From JAKORR01 sp964608495 (GTDB taxonomy: Bacteria; Armatimonadota; Zipacnadia; Zipacnadales; FEN-943), in assembly GCA_964608495.1 (NCBI GenBank), contig CAZSOQ010000048.1, forward strand, positions 1-26,873: 26,873 nt of DNA, written 5' to 3'. The notes below the pieces were generated by a model. The model searched no databases and had not been told where the DNA came from. It was given only the letters and a program-made list of their open reading frames with translations. The translations under genes were made by a program, and so were the position numbers. This document shows positions 7,147 to 15,000 of this stretch, one piece after another (the stretch's first letter is position 1; each line of letters starts with the position of its first letter).

Positions 7147-7986
7147 TCACGCGAGCTGCAGGCCGGCAGGCTGAGCCGCTTCCCGTGTCAGGTACAGATG
7201 CGCGTTGGGATGGCGCTGCGCCAGGGACGCCGGGAACCGGGCCGTCACCGGCCCGTGCAGGGCCCGCCGTACCACCGAGGGCTGCCAGGACCGATTGGCA
7301 TACAGCCTGAGCTCCCGCGCCGACAGGATCTGCTTCATCCCGATGGTAACGGCGTAGCGAAAGATCGCCTCGATGTTGCCCCCGGCCACCGTGGTCGAGT
7401 TGATCGTCCGCGTCTCGCAGGTTAGCTCGACCACCCGGCTGCCCAGCGCCGCGAATTCCTCGACGCTGAGGTCCTCGCCGGGGCCCGGCGGCTCGTTGAA
7501 GGCAATGTGCCCCGTGATCCCGATGCCGCCGACGCACAGGTCAGGGCCGCCCAGCTCCTCGATCCTGCGGTCCAGCGCTCCGGGGTCCTCGGGCCAGGGG
7601 AAGACGATGCTGTCGTCGGGCGGGTGCAGAGCCGGGTCGAGGGGCCGCAGCATCTCGCGCCGCAGGTGCGCCCGGAAGCTCAGCGGATGCTCCTGGGGGA
7701 TCCACTGCAGGTCGTCAGTCAGGTACTCGTCCATCCCGAAGAACACGCCCCTCGCCAGGCTCACGCGCAGGTCGTTGCACAGCCTCGCCAGCCGCTCGTA
7801 CTGCCCGACCGGCCCAACGGGCACTATGAACACCGCCGTCGCGTTCTCGGCCTCGGCCCGCTGCAGCTCCCGCAGCATCCGCCAGGCGATGTCCCAGTAG
7901 AGATCCTCGGCGGTGGGCAGGATGCCCACGGTCACGCTTGTGCCTTCTCCCAGGCGCTCGGGGGGAAGGTTCATGATGTCCTGCAC
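7147..7986 (-). CDS. nagB: glucosamine-6-phosphate deaminase-like protein
   Basis: 279 residues, close to the ~265 of NagB. The diagnostic blocks are FFGMDEY at 82-88 with a following PQEHPLSF, and GITGHIAFNEP at about 156-166. Later come the NSTTVAGG segment and YAVTIGMKQIL, equivalent to the family's ligand- and phosphate-binding loops. NagB isomerises and deaminates glucosamine-6-phosphate to fructose-6-phosphate and ammonia in the cytoplasm. The segment around 90-95 is slightly different from classical NagB, so a close paralogue of the 6-phosphogluconolactonase/NagB superfamily cannot be excluded. The start is GTG 7986, 8 nt after GGAGGA. It precedes a deacetylase-like gene on the same strand and follows a TPR membrane gene after a 101-bp gap. 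Confidence 0.82.
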   Translation of the reverse strand: MQDIMNLPPERLGEGTSVTVGILPTAEDLYWDIAWRMLRELQRAEAENATAVFIVPVGPVGQYERLARLCNDLRVSLARGVFFGMDEYLTDDLQWIPQEHPLSFRAHLRREMLRPLDPALHPPDDSIVFPWPEDPGALDRRIEELGGPDLCVGGIGITGHIAFNEPPGPGEDLSVEEFAALGSRVVELTCETRTINSTTVAGGNIEAIFRYAVTIGMKQILSARELRLYANRSWQPSVVRRALHGPVTARFPASLAQRHPNAHLYLTREAAQPAGLQLA

Positions 7987-8087
7987 GGTGGTTCTCCTCC
8001 CTTGCGATGGCGGGCACGAGGCCTGCCGTGGAGCCCTGCCGAGGCTTGCCGGTGCGCGCTCCCTGGGTGAGGAAGGGCGTCCGCGGC

Positions 8088-8753
8088 CTAGTCGCCACCC
8101 TTGGGCGGTCGGCGATAGAGGTGAGTCTCGCGCGCGTGGTCCCTGGCGCCCCGCGCCGCGTCCCAGATCGAGTAGATGTACACGGCGAGGCCGAAGATGC
8201 CTCCCAGCGAGGTATACAGAGCGGCGTAGGGACTGCTGGCCTCCGCCGACAGCAGGCTGAAGACGCCCTGGCTCAGGAAGCCGATGCAGACCAGCCCCAG
8301 GATGGCCAGCACGCTTCCCTTTTCATACTCGCCGTTGTAGAGCTGCCCCAGCCCGGGGAACAGCCCGGACCGGAAAGCCGCGGCCTCGGGCTCGGGATCG
8401 GAGAACCCACGCAGCGCGCGCTCCTGGAGGTGGCCCTCGAGAAGCTCACGCTGAAGCTGGCCGTCCCTGATGCGGAGCACGACCTCGCCCAGCTTGCGCT
8501 GAGCGTCCACGTTGGCCGGCTCCAGCTCCATGGCCCGCCGGTAGGCCTGCTCCGCCTCGGCCAGCTTGTTCAGCGCCACGCAGGCGTCGCCGTGCAGCTC
8601 GTGGGCCGTGGTGCTGTCCGGGCGTGCGGCCATCATCCGCTCGGCGATCCCCAACGCCTCGGTGGCCCGGTCCAGATGCAGAGCCATCCGCGCCTTGTCG
8701 TACAGCCCCTGAAACTCCTCGTCGCTGATGGGCAAGGTCTCGTCGGCACTCAT
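8088..8753 (-). CDS. TPR and membrane-anchored protein
   Basis: 221 residues from ATG 8753, preceded by GAGGAAGG; the frame is open further upstream but that part overlaps rsfS and is Arg-rich, non-family sequence. Residues ~10-110 are alpha-helical with about two TPR-like repeats (for example EAEQAYRRAMELEPANVDAQ). The C-terminal half has the motif FPGLGQLYNGEYEKG followed by two or three hydrophobic helices, resembling TM2/DUF5683-type membrane domains. The last 15 residues are basic and polar. The arrangement suggests a membrane-bound adaptor with a cytoplasmic TPR head. It lies 43 bp downstream of rsfS in the nadD-LCP-rsfS run. I do not recognise a specific function. Confidence 0.65.
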   Translation of the reverse strand: MSADETLPISDEEFQGLYDKARMALHLDRATEALGIAERMMAARPDSTTAHELHGDACVALNKLAEAEQAYRRAMELEPANVDAQRKLGEVVLRIRDGQLQRELLEGHLQERALRGFSDPEPEAAAFRSGLFPGLGQLYNGEYEKGSVLAILGLVCIGFLSQGVFSLLSAEASSPYAALYTSLGGIFGLAVYIYSIWDAARGARDHARETHLYRRPPKGGD

Positions 8754-8796
8754 CGCCGCGCCTTCCTCTTGGCTCGCCTGTAACTGGCGGCCCCGC

Positions 8797-9192
8797 CTAC
8801 CCCGCCTCTTCCGTTCCGGTGCTACTCTCCGGCGCCGGCAGGCCCGGCTCGTCCAACACGGCCTCGCGCGGGGCGTCGGCCCACAGATGCTCCAGGCCGT
8901 AGTACTCACGCGCTTCCGGCGTGAAGATGTGCACGACCACACTCAGGTAGTCCATGAGCACCCATCGGCCCTCCGGCACACCCTCCATGTGCACCGCCCT
9001 GGCCCCCTGCTCCCTCAGCCGCTCGTCTATCTCCTCGGCGATCGCCTTCACATGGACCGGCGACCTGCCCGAGCATATCACGAAGAAGTCGCACACCGGC
9101 GTCAGATCCTGCATCTCCATGATCAGTACCTGCTCCGCCCGCCTGCCGATGGCTGCCCGCGCGATGGCCTGGGCTGTCTCTCTCGGCTGCAA
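8797..9192 (-). CDS. rsfS: ribosomal silencing factor RsfS
   Basis: 131 residues. The core carries the RsfS/YbeB hallmarks: DFFVICSG at about 35-42, GRWVLMDY with VVVHIF, and REYYGLEHLW near 95-104. RsfS binds ribosomal protein uL14 and blocks subunit joining during nutrient stress. About 25 residues after the core form an acidic, low-complexity extension not needed by the family. The start is TTG 9192, the most upstream possible because an in-frame TGA lies two codons before it; a GAGGAG ribosome site overlaps the stop of the LCP gene. The order nadD - LCP - rsfS on one strand is a conserved arrangement in several phyla and supports the call. Confidence 0.92.
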   Translation of the reverse strand: MQPRETAQAIARAAIGRRAEQVLIMEMQDLTPVCDFFVICSGRSPVHVKAIAEEIDERLREQGARAVHMEGVPEGRWVLMDYLSVVVHIFTPEAREYYGLEHLWADAPREAVLDEPGLPAPESSTGTEEAG

Positions 9193-9201
9193 GAGTCAAG
9201 C

Positions 9202-10515
9202 TCACTCCTCGCTGTCGGCCGTGGCCGAGGCGTCGCTCCGGCCTATTATGACGCGGAGCCCCTCCACACCGTTCGGATTCTCGGCCAGGCTGGACGGGTC
9301 GAGGCCCAGGTCCTCCGCCAGATGCTCCGCCGACTCCCCTGCCCCGGGCGGGTACTCGATGCGCGACCCCTCGTCGTCATAGCTCTCCGCGTTGCCGGTG
9401 CTCTCGACTGTCCACCCCTTGTTCTCGAGCTTCGTCGCCGTGCGCGCCGCGGCCCCCGCGATCCCGGACCCGTTCAGCACCGTGACCGCGAGCTGGGCCG
9501 TCTCGCCCCCGCGCAGATGCGCACGGATGCCCGCCATCATCTCCTGGAAGGCACTCTCGCGCAGCGACGCGTAGTAGATCCCGCCGATCATCGTGTCCGT
9601 GATCGGCACTGTCTCGGTCTTCAGGTCGGCCGGCGACACGGCCTTCGTGATCCGCAGCAGGTCCACCACTTCCCGCCAGGACAAGTTCGTGTCCAGGTTC
9701 TTCAGCACGTAGCTCGCCGCCCGGAGCAGCGACGGCAGATTCCCCACCTTCAGCTTCTGCGACAGCAGCGCCCGGATGAACTCCTGCTGGCGCTTCGTCC
9801 GGCACACGTCACTGTCCCCGTGCCGGTACCGCACGAAGCCCATGGCCTCATAGCCGTTGAGATGGTGCATGCCCGGGGTGAGGTGGATGTGCAGGTTGCC
9901 CCAATTATCGTCGTAGTTCATCCCCCGGCCCCCGCCCTCTACGTCCGCCACCTCCACGTCCACGCCGCCCAGCAGGTCCACCGCCTTCACGAAGGTGTCG
10001 AAGTCGCACCGCACGTAGTAGGGCACGTCGAAGTCGAACAGCTCCTCGACCGTCTGCCTGGTCAGCTCCACTCCACCGAAGGCGTAGGAGTGGTTGATCT
10101 TGTCCAGGTGATGGCCCGGGATGCTCACGCGCAGGTCGCGCGGGATCGAAACGATGGCCGCCCGGGCCAGCGGCGGGTTGATCAGGAGCACCATGAGGGT
10201 GTCGGCGCGGCCCACGTCGTGGGGCCGCGTGTCCGACCCCAGGAGCACGACCCGCACCACGCTACGTCCCGCGAAGGGCTCCGGCAAGGGTCGCGTCAGC
10301 GTCGGGTGGTAGTCACCGCCGAACTGCCTGCTGCCCGCCGAGGGGTGCGAGATGCTGTCGTGGCACCCCACAGCGCCTACGAGCAGCACCATGACCGCAA
10401 GCCCGATGACCAGGCCGTCCGCCGTACCTGTCGGTTCGGCCGCTCTGGGCGCCGACCTCGATGCCCCTGGCCGCCGACCGGGCGCCCCGCGGCCGCGGGT
10501 TCTAGACTCTGGCAT
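9202..10515 (-). CDS. LytR-CpsA-Psr (LCP) family protein
   Basis: 437 residues from ATG 10515, which follows AGAAGGG; TTG 10524 in frame is less likely because it directly abuts that site. A basic N-terminus (1-33) and one membrane helix (~34-50) anchor the protein with the rest outside. The LCP domain shows LLGSDTR (91-97), GRADTLMV (102-109), SIPRDLRV (123-130) and FVRYRHGDSD with RQQ (227-244), containing the Arg/Asp residues that bind the lipid pyrophosphate. A LytR_C domain follows (AVTVLNGSG at ~343-351 to ~425). LCP enzymes transfer polymers from undecaprenyl phosphate to peptidoglycan or other acceptors. It sits 5 bp after the nadD stop and 9 bp before rsfS, clearly one operon. Confidence 0.92.
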   Translation of the reverse strand: MPESRTRGRGAPGRRPGASRSAPRAAEPTGTADGLVIGLAVMVLLVGAVGCHDSISHPSAGSRQFGGDYHPTLTRPLPEPFAGRSVVRVVLLGSDTRPHDVGRADTLMVLLINPPLARAAIVSIPRDLRVSIPGHHLDKINHSYAFGGVELTRQTVEELFDFDVPYYVRCDFDTFVKAVDLLGGVDVEVADVEGGGRGMNYDDNWGNLHIHLTPGMHHLNGYEAMGFVRYRHGDSDVCRTKRQQEFIRALLSQKLKVGNLPSLLRAASYVLKNLDTNLSWREVVDLLRITKAVSPADLKTETVPITDTMIGGIYYASLRESAFQEMMAGIRAHLRGGETAQLAVTVLNGSGIAGAAARTATKLENKGWTVESTGNAESYDDEGSRIEYPPGAGESAEHLAEDLGLDPSSLAENPNGVEGLRVIIGRSDASATADSEE

Positions 10516-10520
10516 GCTTG

Positions 10521-11168
10521 TCAACCCTTCTCTTGCTCTTCAGCGCGGTACAGCCCCATCTTCCCCAGGTATCCCTCGACCGCCGGCATCGTCAGGTAAC
10601 GCACAGACCGCCCCTCGACCACCCGCTGCCGGATGTCCGTGGACGATATATCGAGGGCCGGAAGGGCCATCGCCTGCACCTTCCTTGCTCTGTCGGGTCC
10701 CAGGACGGGCTCGAGCCGTGCCAGGTCGAAGCCCGGGCGATGGGCTGCCACCACGTGACACTCGCTGAGTATCGCATCCGGCGACCGCCAGGTCAGGATC
10801 TCCAGCACCGCGTCGGCTCCCGTGATGAAGTACAGCTCGACGTCGGGGCCGAGCTGCGCCCGGAAGGCGTGGATGGTGTCTATGGTGTACGAGGGCCCCT
10901 CGCGGTCAGTCTCGACGCGAGTCACGGCGAAGGCCGGATTGTCGGCCGTGGCCAACAGGCACATGGTGTACCGGTGCTCGGCCGCGGCAACCTTGCGGCC
11001 CTGCTTGTGGGGGGGTTGTCCGTTGGGCACGAACAGCACGCGGTCCAGCCCGAAGCGCTCCCGCGCTTCCTCAGCAACCACGAGGTGACCGAGGTGAATC
11101 GGGTCGAAGGTGCCACCCATCAAACCCAGCCGTCGCCACTTCCGACCGTTCTCAAGTGCGAGGTCCAT
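10521..11168 (-). CDS. nadD: nicotinate-nucleotide adenylyltransferase
   Basis: 215 residues from ATG 11168; a GTG at 11192 in the same frame would add eight residues. Neither has a clear ribosome site. GGTFDPIHLGHL at 18-29 is the nucleotidyltransferase HxGH motif, and ISSTDIR near the C-terminus is the second family signature. NadD makes deamido-NAD from nicotinate mononucleotide and ATP, an essential step of NAD synthesis. The gene heads the nadD - LCP - rsfS set. Length and motif spacing are ordinary. Confidence 0.95.
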   Translation of the reverse strand: MDLALENGRKWRRLGLMGGTFDPIHLGHLVVAEEARERFGLDRVLFVPNGQPPHKQGRKVAAAEHRYTMCLLATADNPAFAVTRVETDREGPSYTIDTIHAFRAQLGPDVELYFITGADAVLEILTWRSPDAILSECHVVAAHRPGFDLARLEPVLGPDRARKVQAMALPALDISSTDIRQRVVEGRSVRYLTMPAVEGYLGKMGLYRAEEQEKG

Positions 11169-11201
11169 GGCAGGTTGCGGCAATCCTATCACCGGGCAGA
11201 G

Positions 11202-11225
11202 AAGGCCGTCAACGCTACGGGCCTT
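11202..11225. terminator. hairpin between ceramidase-like gene and nadD
   Basis: AAGGCC at 11202-11207 and GGCCTT at 11220-11225 pair perfectly; the stem extends inwards with GT/AC past a single bulged base. It lies just upstream of nadD and about 105 nt after the ceramidase-like stop on the minus strand. It could separate the two transcription units or attenuate read-through. No T-run is present. Confidence 0.35.
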
Positions 11226-11331
11226 CAGCCCGAGAGCCGCTCCCGCAGTGGGTTCCCTGGGCGCTCACCCGGTCGGCGCCCTTCCGGTCGCCGGCCTCCG
11301 CGCCTCCGCCTCAGCGGGCGCGCAGGGCCCC

Positions 11332-12807
11332 TCACTTCGTCCCGGCGTCCGCGGGCGTCGCGGCGGGTGTGGACCCCCGTTGCCCGGCGGATGCAGCGCC
11401 CGGATCACTCGCCCTGGGGGTCGCCGAGGACGCCTCGCCGCCGCCGGCCGGCGCGGCTTCCGTCTCGCCCTGGGCGGCCTCCTTCGTCCCCTCGCCCTCG
11501 GTAGCAGTCGCTTCCGTGGCCGTGGCCGCCTCCTCCTCGCTCTTGCCCGTGACCCAGGCGGGCGGTCCGGCGAGGAGGTCCTTGAGGGCCGCCAGGCACA
11601 GGTCCGCCGTATCGGGCCCCAGGGACATGGACATCTCGTACTCGTACTTGTCCCGCCCCCAGAAGGCCCTCGGCAGGATGTATCCCAGCTCGCTGTTGGC
11701 CAGCGTGACGAGGAACTTGTAGTCCGCCTCGGCCAAAGCCTTGGCCTGCTCGCCCACCGCCGGGAGGGGCTCGCCCGGCATGGTGACCCACACGCTCGGG
11801 CCCAGCCACATAACGGATAGGTCCACCTCTACTTCGTGACCCTTGTGGCCTCGATAGGACACGATCAGGCCCGCCGCCAGCGCCTGCGCCAGCCGGTCCG
11901 TCTTCAGCGGGATCGTCACGCGCTGTGTGCGGAAGGCCAGATCGGGCCGCAGTGGGCCCTCGGCCTCCTTCAGCGCCTCCGCCGCAGTCTTTCCTACCGC
12001 CGTCCCGATCCTCTCGGCCTCGGCGAAGCAGTGATCCTCGAGGTCAGGGCTGACCATGCCGCCGAGCGCGCCGTTGAAGAACAGGCAGGGAGCGCCGGTC
12101 TCGGCCTCCACGACCTGGCGGAGCCAGTGGACGTAGTCCGACGTCAGCTCCAGGTTCTTGCTGTCCAGACACTCGGGGTGACAGGCCCAGTTCACCACCG
12201 TCGCCACCGGCTCGTCCGCCGGATTCACCACCTGCAGGAGGCTGATCTCGGTGTCAATCATCTCCGGATCGTTGTGATTCACGGCGCAGTTGGGCGGCGC
12301 CTGGGCCTTGGCGAGCTTGATGCGGGCCACGCGCGTCCCGCGCTGAGCCTGCTTGATCGCCTCGGCGATCCGCGCGCGGACGAATTCCATGTAGTCGGGA
12401 TCGGCGCCGGGAGTCGTCTCGTCCGGGCCCCAGAGGCCGATGGTATCGGGCGCGGAGTGGACGTGGGAACAGGCGATCACGATGTTCTCGGGCGGGATAT
12501 CCTTGACCTGAGCCCGGATCTTGTCCACGTCCGGGGCCATTAGGCCCACCAGGTCAACAGCCACCCACGCCACCTTGGTCGAGCCACGCTCGAACACCAG
12601 GGCGCGGGCGTAGATGTCGTCGTGGACCTTGGTGAAGACCCGATTCTCCCCCCAGCCCCCCAGGTAGAGCCCTTCCGTCTCGGGGGTGATCTTGACGGAT
12701 GCCACGCCGGCCTTGAAGGGCTTCCGGTCCTCTTCGTCGCTGCCACCACAGCCCGCAAGCCCCAGCCAGGCCACGGCAGTGATGCCCAGCAGCATCGCCA
12801 GCCTCAT
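11332..12807 (-). CDS. neutral ceramidase-type lipoprotein
   Basis: 491 residues. A signal peptide with lipobox LAGC (Cys20) predicts a lipoprotein. The rest resembles the N-terminal catalytic domain of neutral/alkaline ceramidases: CSHVHSAPD at 113-121 (metal His), NWACHPE at 206-212 (second metal His), NGALGGMVSP at 245-254 (region of the catalytic Ser), and NSELGYILP further on. Bacterial members in glycan degraders are often of unknown amide substrate, so 'ceramidase' names the fold. The last ~65 residues are a low-complexity Ala/Thr/Glu/Gly/Pro tail, perhaps a spacer or disordered extension. The gene overlaps the sfsA stop by 4 nt (ATGA), so it is translationally coupled. The C-terminal Ig-like domain of full ceramidases is missing. 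Confidence 0.75.
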   Translation of the reverse strand: MRLAMLLGITAVAWLGLAGCGGSDEEDRKPFKAGVASVKITPETEGLYLGGWGENRVFTKVHDDIYARALVFERGSTKVAWVAVDLVGLMAPDVDKIRAQVKDIPPENIVIACSHVHSAPDTIGLWGPDETTPGADPDYMEFVRARIAEAIKQAQRGTRVARIKLAKAQAPPNCAVNHNDPEMIDTEISLLQVVNPADEPVATVVNWACHPECLDSKNLELTSDYVHWLRQVVEAETGAPCLFFNGALGGMVSPDLEDHCFAEAERIGTAVGKTAAEALKEAEGPLRPDLAFRTQRVTIPLKTDRLAQALAAGLIVSYRGHKGHEVEVDLSVMWLGPSVWVTMPGEPLPAVGEQAKALAEADYKFLVTLANSELGYILPRAFWGRDKYEYEMSMSLGPDTADLCLAALKDLLAGPPAWVTGKSEEEAATATEATATEGEGTKEAAQGETEAAPAGGGEASSATPRASDPGAASAGQRGSTPAATPADAGTK

Positions 12808-13526
12808 CGTGAATCCCCCTCCGTCAGGTCCACGGCGATGTGGTCCCAGAGCTGAATCCCTCGAGCCGACACCCTACACCGGTAAGCCACGACTACCACC
12901 CCGGCCCGAGCGGCAGCGCGAAGCGCTACACCGAAGTCCGGGTCCATGAGATCGTGAGGTCGGAAGGAGTATACATCAGAGCGTTGGCACACGAAAGCAA
13001 CGGCGGGCCGACGCCCGTCCAGGGCACCCGCGTGGGCGAGCTCCGCCAGCTCGCGCATGTGTCGGGCGCCTCTGGGCGTTGGGGCGTCCGGGAACCGCGC
13101 CGTGCCGCCCACGGCCAGCGTGATGCACTTCGTCTCGACGAGCCACAGCCGGTCCTCATCGCAGGGCAGCAGTAGGTCGGCCCGCCCGGCGCCGAGGGGC
13201 GGCTCGAAGACGGGCTCGCGACACCTGCCGAAGGGCTCCAGGCCCCCGCAAGCCACGGCCGCCTCCGCCAGTAGCCGCGGTGGCAGGCGCGAATCCACCG
13301 CCACCCATCGCCGGCCTCTGCGCACCAGCAGCAGGTCACCACAGGTCCTGCGCTCCCGCGAGGCCGTCGGACGCCAGAGCACCTGCGCCCCGGGCACGAG
13401 CAGCTCCGCCAGCCGCCCGGAGTTGGGCACGTACACGTACAGCCGCTTCCGCCCCACTCGTACCCAGGCCCCGAAGCGATTGGGGCGCCTCATGAACTCG
13501 CCTTCGCGCAGGTCGGAGAACCTCAT
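12804..13526 (-). CDS. sfsA: SfsA family DNA/RNA nuclease
   Basis: 240 residues, normal length. The N-terminus REGEFMRRPNRFGAWV is typical, followed by VPNSGRLAELL. The nuclease-like region has GAGRADLLL then LVETKCITL (PD-(D/E)xK type, Asp then Glu-x-Lys), and FPDAPTPRGARHMREL is the best-known SfsA signature. SfsA was first named as a sugar fermentation stimulation protein; the family is now described as a putative nucleic-acid nuclease. The ORF overlaps the preceding deacetylase-like gene by 4 nt and the next lipoprotein gene by 4 nt, so all three are coupled, an unusual partner set for sfsA. Confidence 0.9.
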   Translation of the reverse strand: MRFSDLREGEFMRRPNRFGAWVRVGRKRLYVYVPNSGRLAELLVPGAQVLWRPTASRERRTCGDLLLVRRGRRWVAVDSRLPPRLLAEAAVACGGLEPFGRCREPVFEPPLGAGRADLLLPCDEDRLWLVETKCITLAVGGTARFPDAPTPRGARHMRELAELAHAGALDGRRPAVAFVCQRSDVYSFRPHDLMDPDFGVALRAAARAGVVVVAYRCRVSARGIQLWDHIAVDLTEGDSR

Positions 13527-14965
13527 TGCCGCTGTGCTGTGCCCGCCGGGCGGAAGGACCAGGATTGCTGCAGCGCGAGGAAGCCCACCCGGTCGGGCCT
13601 GAACCCGTCGGGGAAAGAATGGGAGCCGAACCTGGCCGAGACGCCCTCGAAGCAGTCCATCCGCGAGCAGGCGGGCAGCAGCGGCCCCGGCGCCACGGAC
13701 ACCGACTCCGGCTTCTTGCGTCTCGCTAGGCCTCGAAGGGCCCTCATGGCAGCCAGCAGGAACGGCCCCGGTGCAACGGCGAGGGAGCCGTACCTGAGCG
13801 CGTGGGGCACCCGGCGCAGCTCCGACACGTCGGCTTCGGCCGCACGAACCATGGCCGCCAGGTCCGCCCAGGCAAGGGTGAAGGGCTTCTCCGGCGCGGC
13901 CACGGGGTACTCGTACGTCGGCCCGAGGATGCGTCGCACGGGCACCGTCTCCGGCAGCGTGCCGTCCACGCGGTGCCGCTCGAGCGCCCAGACGACCGCC
14001 GCGAAGACGCCCGCGGCTGAGAGCGTTGTCCCGCCGCAGGTCGCCCAGTCGAACTCACCCTTGGGCCAGGCCCGGCAGGCCGTCAGGAGCTCGGCCAGCG
14101 CCAGCCACTGCGGCTGCGGCTCACTGCAGTCCCTCGCGAGCTGCGCGTAGGTGTAGGGCTCGACGCCCTCCAGGCCCAGCACCCAGTCCAGGCAGAGACG
14201 CGTCTGCTCGAAGTGGTGCTCCACCTCGGCAGGCGAGTATGGCTCGATGGCTGTGAAGCTCACCTGGCTCGGGCGCTCGACCAGCCGGCCGCGCACCAGG
14301 CCCAGGTCCGGCAGCAGGTGCCAGGTCGGGAAGACCCAGCGCGTCGGGTGGCCGAAGACTATCATCCAGCCCTGGCCCCGCTTGCGCTCCATCCGGCCCA
14401 GGAATTCCCTCTGGAAGCTCTGGAAGAGGTCCGGGCAGCCCGGCTCAGGCTGGACGCTCACTATGTGGGGTGCGCGCCTGAGCACCAATTGGCCGCAGTA
14501 CCAGGCGGGATTCTCGTTGTCGGCGCCCACCGTCGCGCCGCTCCAGGACGCCAGCCCCAGCGCCCGCAACGCCGCCACCGCCTGCGGCGACCAGTTGGCC
14601 TCGCCCTGACACCAGCTCACGGGAAGCCGGCCGAACACCTCGGCCACGTCCGCCACGCCCGCGCTCTCCACGGCGCAGCAGCGCGCGAAGGCCTCGTCCC
14701 ACCCCAGCCGGTTGCTGTAGACGGCGATGGGCTCGGGGAAGATACCGTGCGTGTTGCCGTGGTAGCAGACCTCGTGACGGGCCATCGCCTCGACGACGTC
14801 GCGTCGGCCGCGATCGCGCAGCACTCTGGCCTTTGCTCCCACGGTGAAGTGACTCCACTGCGCGCGGTCGGGGTCCAGGATCCGGCACAGCCGCAGCACG
14901 GCGTCGTCAGCCGCCGGGTCAATCCAGTCCTCCACGTCCAGGGCGAAGAACAGCTTGATCGGCAT
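13523..14965 (-). CDS. NodB-like deacetylase-type protein with long C-terminal domain
   Basis: 480 residues. The N-terminus FFALDVEDWID (Asp10, Asp13) and CYHGNTHG (His69, His73) match the metal site of NodB-type polysaccharide deacetylases. The rest of the barrel continues to about 260 with EANWSPQAVAALRALG, the usual 'find the matching face' helix, and a late FGHPT that could hold the catalytic-type His. From ~270 to 480 the sequence is unrelated to any domain I recognise and looks helical. There is no signal peptide, so it may act on nucleotide- or lipid-linked sugars in the cytoplasm. It follows an epimerase gene by 35 bp and overlaps sfsA by 4 nt. Confidence 0.65.
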   Translation of the reverse strand: MPIKLFFALDVEDWIDPAADDAVLRLCRILDPDRAQWSHFTVGAKARVLRDRGRRDVVEAMARHEVCYHGNTHGIFPEPIAVYSNRLGWDEAFARCCAVESAGVADVAEVFGRLPVSWCQGEANWSPQAVAALRALGLASWSGATVGADNENPAWYCGQLVLRRAPHIVSVQPEPGCPDLFQSFQREFLGRMERKRGQGWMIVFGHPTRWVFPTWHLLPDLGLVRGRLVERPSQVSFTAIEPYSPAEVEHHFEQTRLCLDWVLGLEGVEPYTYAQLARDCSEPQPQWLALAELLTACRAWPKGEFDWATCGGTTLSAAGVFAAVVWALERHRVDGTLPETVPVRRILGPTYEYPVAAPEKPFTLAWADLAAMVRAAEADVSELRRVPHALRYGSLAVAPGPFLLAAMRALRGLARRKKPESVSVAPGPLLPACSRMDCFEGVSARFGSHSFPDGFRPDRVGFLALQQSWSFRPAGTAQRQ

Positions 14966-15000
14966 GGCCCCTCTGCCCCCTTGGCGCGCGCAGCCGTGTC

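Noticed and set aside
8754..8942. Upstream start of the TPR/membrane protein at 8942
   Set aside because: That part overlaps rsfS in another frame and is Arg-rich filler; ATG 8753 has a ribosome site and starts the helical domain.
8728..10599. 623-codon plus-strand frame opposite rsfS and the LCP gene
   Set aside because: Antisense shadow rich in Arg, His, Val and Pro with no motif; the opposite strand has clear RsfS and LCP signatures.
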